7,496 nt of DNA, from NCBI GenBank assembly GCA_002478225.1, contig DLMV01000063.1:33199-40694 (forward strand), in the 5' to 3' direction. The notes beneath the pieces are model-generated. The model saw nothing but the letters and a program-made list of their open reading frames with translations, was not told where the DNA came from and did not search any database. The stretch is from Deltaproteobacteria bacterium UBA7527. Lineage in GTDB: Bacteria; Desulfobacterota; Syntrophorhabdia; Syntrophorhabdales; Syntrophorhabdaceae. The position numbers and the translations under genes are program-made. Every line of letters begins with the position of its first letter. The stretch's first letter is position 1. This document shows positions 6,161 through 7,496 of the stretch, piece by piece.

Positions 6161-7414
6161 ATGATCAAAAGAAACAACGGAAGAACAATCAAGTTGAACT
6201 GTTCCTTTTGCGGGAAGAGCCAGGATGAAGTGAAGAAGCTCATAGCAGGCCCCATGGTCTATATATGCGATGAGTGCATAGAGCTGTGCAATGAGATCAT
6301 ACAGGAAGAGGCCAAAAAGGAGCGCTTCGACTATATCAAGACGTCCATACCGAAACCGCACGAGATCAGAAAGCTGCTCGACGAATATGTTATCGGCCAG
6401 GACCACGCGAAAAAGGTCCTTTCAGTGGCAGTATACAACCATTATAAGAGGATAGAGGCGAAGGCCCATTTTGACGATGTGGAGATCCAGAAAAGCAACA
6501 TCCTTCTGATCGGGCCCACAGGCTCCGGCAAGACCTTGCTTGCCCAGACGCTTGCGAAGATACTCCACGTGCCGTTTACCATCGCAGATGCGACGACCTT
6601 GACGGAAGCGGGGTATGTCGGTGAGGATGTTGAGAATATCATCCTCTACCTTCTCCAGTCCGCTGATTATAACGTGGAGAGGACGGAGCGCGGCATTGTC
6701 TATATCGACGAGATCGACAAGATATCGAGGAAGACCGACAGCCCGTCGATCACAAGGGATGTTTCCGGGGAAGGCGTACAGCAGGCGCTCCTGAAGATCA
6801 TTGAGGGCACGATAGCGAACGTTCCCCCAAAGGGCGGAAGGAAGCACCCGCAGCAGGACTATATCAAGGTCAATACTTCGAACATCCTCTTCATCTGCGG
6901 AGGGGCCTTCCATAGCATAGACGGTCTTGTTGCAAGCAGAATTGGAAAGAAAGGCATCGGGTTCGGCGTTGATGTAGAAGGAGGGAGGGACAAGAGATAT
7001 TCGGAACTGATGCGGGAGATCCAGCCTGAAGACCTTCTGAAGTACGGATTGATCCCTGAGTTCATAGGCAGATTGCCGATAACGGCCACGCTTGATGAGC
7101 TCAGCGAGGAGAACCTCGTTGAGATCCTGAAAAGACCGAGGAACGCCATCGTCAAGCAATATAAAAAGCTCTTTGAGCTTGAGAATGTCAAACTTACCTT
7201 CACTGAAGGCGCGCTCAGGGGTATCGCAAAGGATGCCATGAAAAAGAAGACCGGAGCCCGGGGCTTGAGGTCAATCATGGAGAAGGTCATGCTCGACGTG
7301 ATGTACGAGATCCCGGCGCTCTCAAATGTAAAAGAGTGTGTGGTCAGCGAAGAGGTCATCGTGAACCACGAGCGGCCTATCCTCATCTACGAAGAAGAGG
7401 CAGAGATCGCCTGA
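6161..7414 (+). CDS. clpX: ATP-dependent Clp protease ATP-binding subunit ClpX
   Basis: 417 residues, full length. This hexameric AAA+ unfoldase recognises tagged substrates, unfolds them and threads them into ClpP. Seen in order: N-terminal zinc-binding domain with CSFC (Cys14, Cys17) and CDEC (Cys36, Cys39); Walker A GPTGSGKT (118-125); pore-1 loop GYVG (151-154); Walker B with DEID (183-186); pore-2 loop RKH (227-229); IGF loop (266-268) that docks on ClpP; arginine finger in IGRLP (Arg304); sensor 2 GARGLRS (365-371). All key residues are intact. The ATG lies one base after the clpP stop, with AGGA (6151-6154) 6 nt upstream in the clpP end. No terminator is seen after it; the tRNA promoter begins 5 bp downstream of its stop. 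lon, which often follows clpX, is not directly next. Confidence 0.99.
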   Translation: MIKRNNGRTIKLNCSFCGKSQDEVKKLIAGPMVYICDECIELCNEIIQEEAKKERFDYIKTSIPKPHEIRKLLDEYVIGQDHAKKVLSVAVYNHYKRIEAKAHFDDVEIQKSNILLIGPTGSGKTLLAQTLAKILHVPFTIADATTLTEAGYVGEDVENIILYLLQSADYNVERTERGIVYIDEIDKISRKTDSPSITRDVSGEGVQQALLKIIEGTIANVPPKGGRKHPQQDYIKVNTSNILFICGGAFHSIDGLVASRIGKKGIGFGVDVEGGRDKRYSELMREIQPEDLLKYGLIPEFIGRLPITATLDELSEENLVEILKRPRNAIVKQYKKLFELENVKLTFTEGALRGIAKDAMKKKTGARGLRSIMEKVMLDVMYEIPALSNVKECVVSEEVIVNHERPILIYEEEAEIA

Positions 7415-7418
7415 GCGT

Positions 7419-7454
7419 TTGACTTTTAGCGGTGAACCTGCTATATTGTGCCGG
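7419..7454 (+). promoter_or_regulatory. Sigma-70 promoter of the tRNA-Val gene
   Basis: TTGACT (7419-7424, five of six) and TATATT (7442-7447, five of six) are exactly 17 nt apart, and the predicted start falls about 4 nt before the mature tRNA 5' end at 7458. The whole promoter fits in the 43-bp gap after clpX. Readthrough from clpX is also possible, since no terminator is visible. Confidence 0.85.
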
Positions 7455-7457
7455 ATC

Positions 7458-7496
7458 GGGCGGGTAGCTCAGCGGGAGAGCATCGGCCTTACAAGC
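7458..7496 (+). tRNA. tRNA-Val (anticodon TAC), 3' part cut by window edge
   Basis: The first 39 bases of a tRNA are present: acceptor strand GGGCGGG (7458-7464), TA, D-stem GCTC (7467-7470) with loop AGCGGGA, closing GAGC (7478-7481), A26, anticodon 5' strand TCGGC, then C-T-TAC-A-A, and GC beginning the 3' strand (expected GCCGA). The anticodon is TAC (7490-7492), decoding GUA and other valine codons. The 5' half closely resembles bacterial tRNA-Val(UAC). The T arm and 3' acceptor strand lie outside the window, so acceptor pairing cannot be checked. Confidence 0.9.

Noticed and set aside
6422..7159. 245-codon minus-strand open frame opposite clpX
   Set aside because: It is a shadow of the highly conserved ClpX AAA+ core.

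Overview
The window looks like chromosomal DNA of a Gram-negative-type bacterium of intermediate G+C. Gene order and protein style (tig-clpP-clpX next to a short CstA and a pair of ArsA/Get3-like ATPases) recall Nitrospirota or Desulfobacterota-type genomes. That placement is an impression from sequence style, not a database result. All proteins are close to full length, coding density is high, and there is no sign of phage, insertion sequence or CRISPR.

Layout. Left half, all on the minus strand and read from right to left: cstA (4092-2401, carbon-starvation-type membrane transporter), a strong nested hairpin (2388-2351), a 90-residue protein of unknown family (2312-2040), a short intergenic stretch with a 7-bp tandem repeat (2032-2001), then two tandem ArsA/Get3-family ATPases, copy 2 (1988-1008) and copy 1 (979 to the left edge, cut within its last codons). 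Right half, plus strand: tig (4301-5578), clpP (5575-6159) and clpX (6161-7414), tightly packed as one operon, then a tRNA-Val(TAC) gene with its own near-consensus promoter, cut by the right edge. The two halves diverge from a 208-bp region (4093-4300) that carries a very good sigma-70 promoter for tig and a weaker candidate for cstA.

How the genes work together. Trigger factor binds nascent chains at the ribosome exit, and ClpX unfolds substrates and feeds them into the ClpP peptidase; this is the familiar protein-quality-control operon. The left half is the unusual part: a CstA transporter, a small basic/hydrophobic protein and two P-loop ATPases of the arsenite/tail-anchored-protein ATPase superfamily. 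The two ATPases are diverged paralogs that keep the deviant Walker A motif, but each has lost a different switch motif. Copy 1 has Asn for the switch I Asp, and copy 2 has DLVPLGH in place of the switch II DTAPTGH. This suggests a specialised heterodimer. Nothing else in the window points to arsenic. Whether these four genes form one system serving the transporter or the membrane is inference and is the main thing worth following up.
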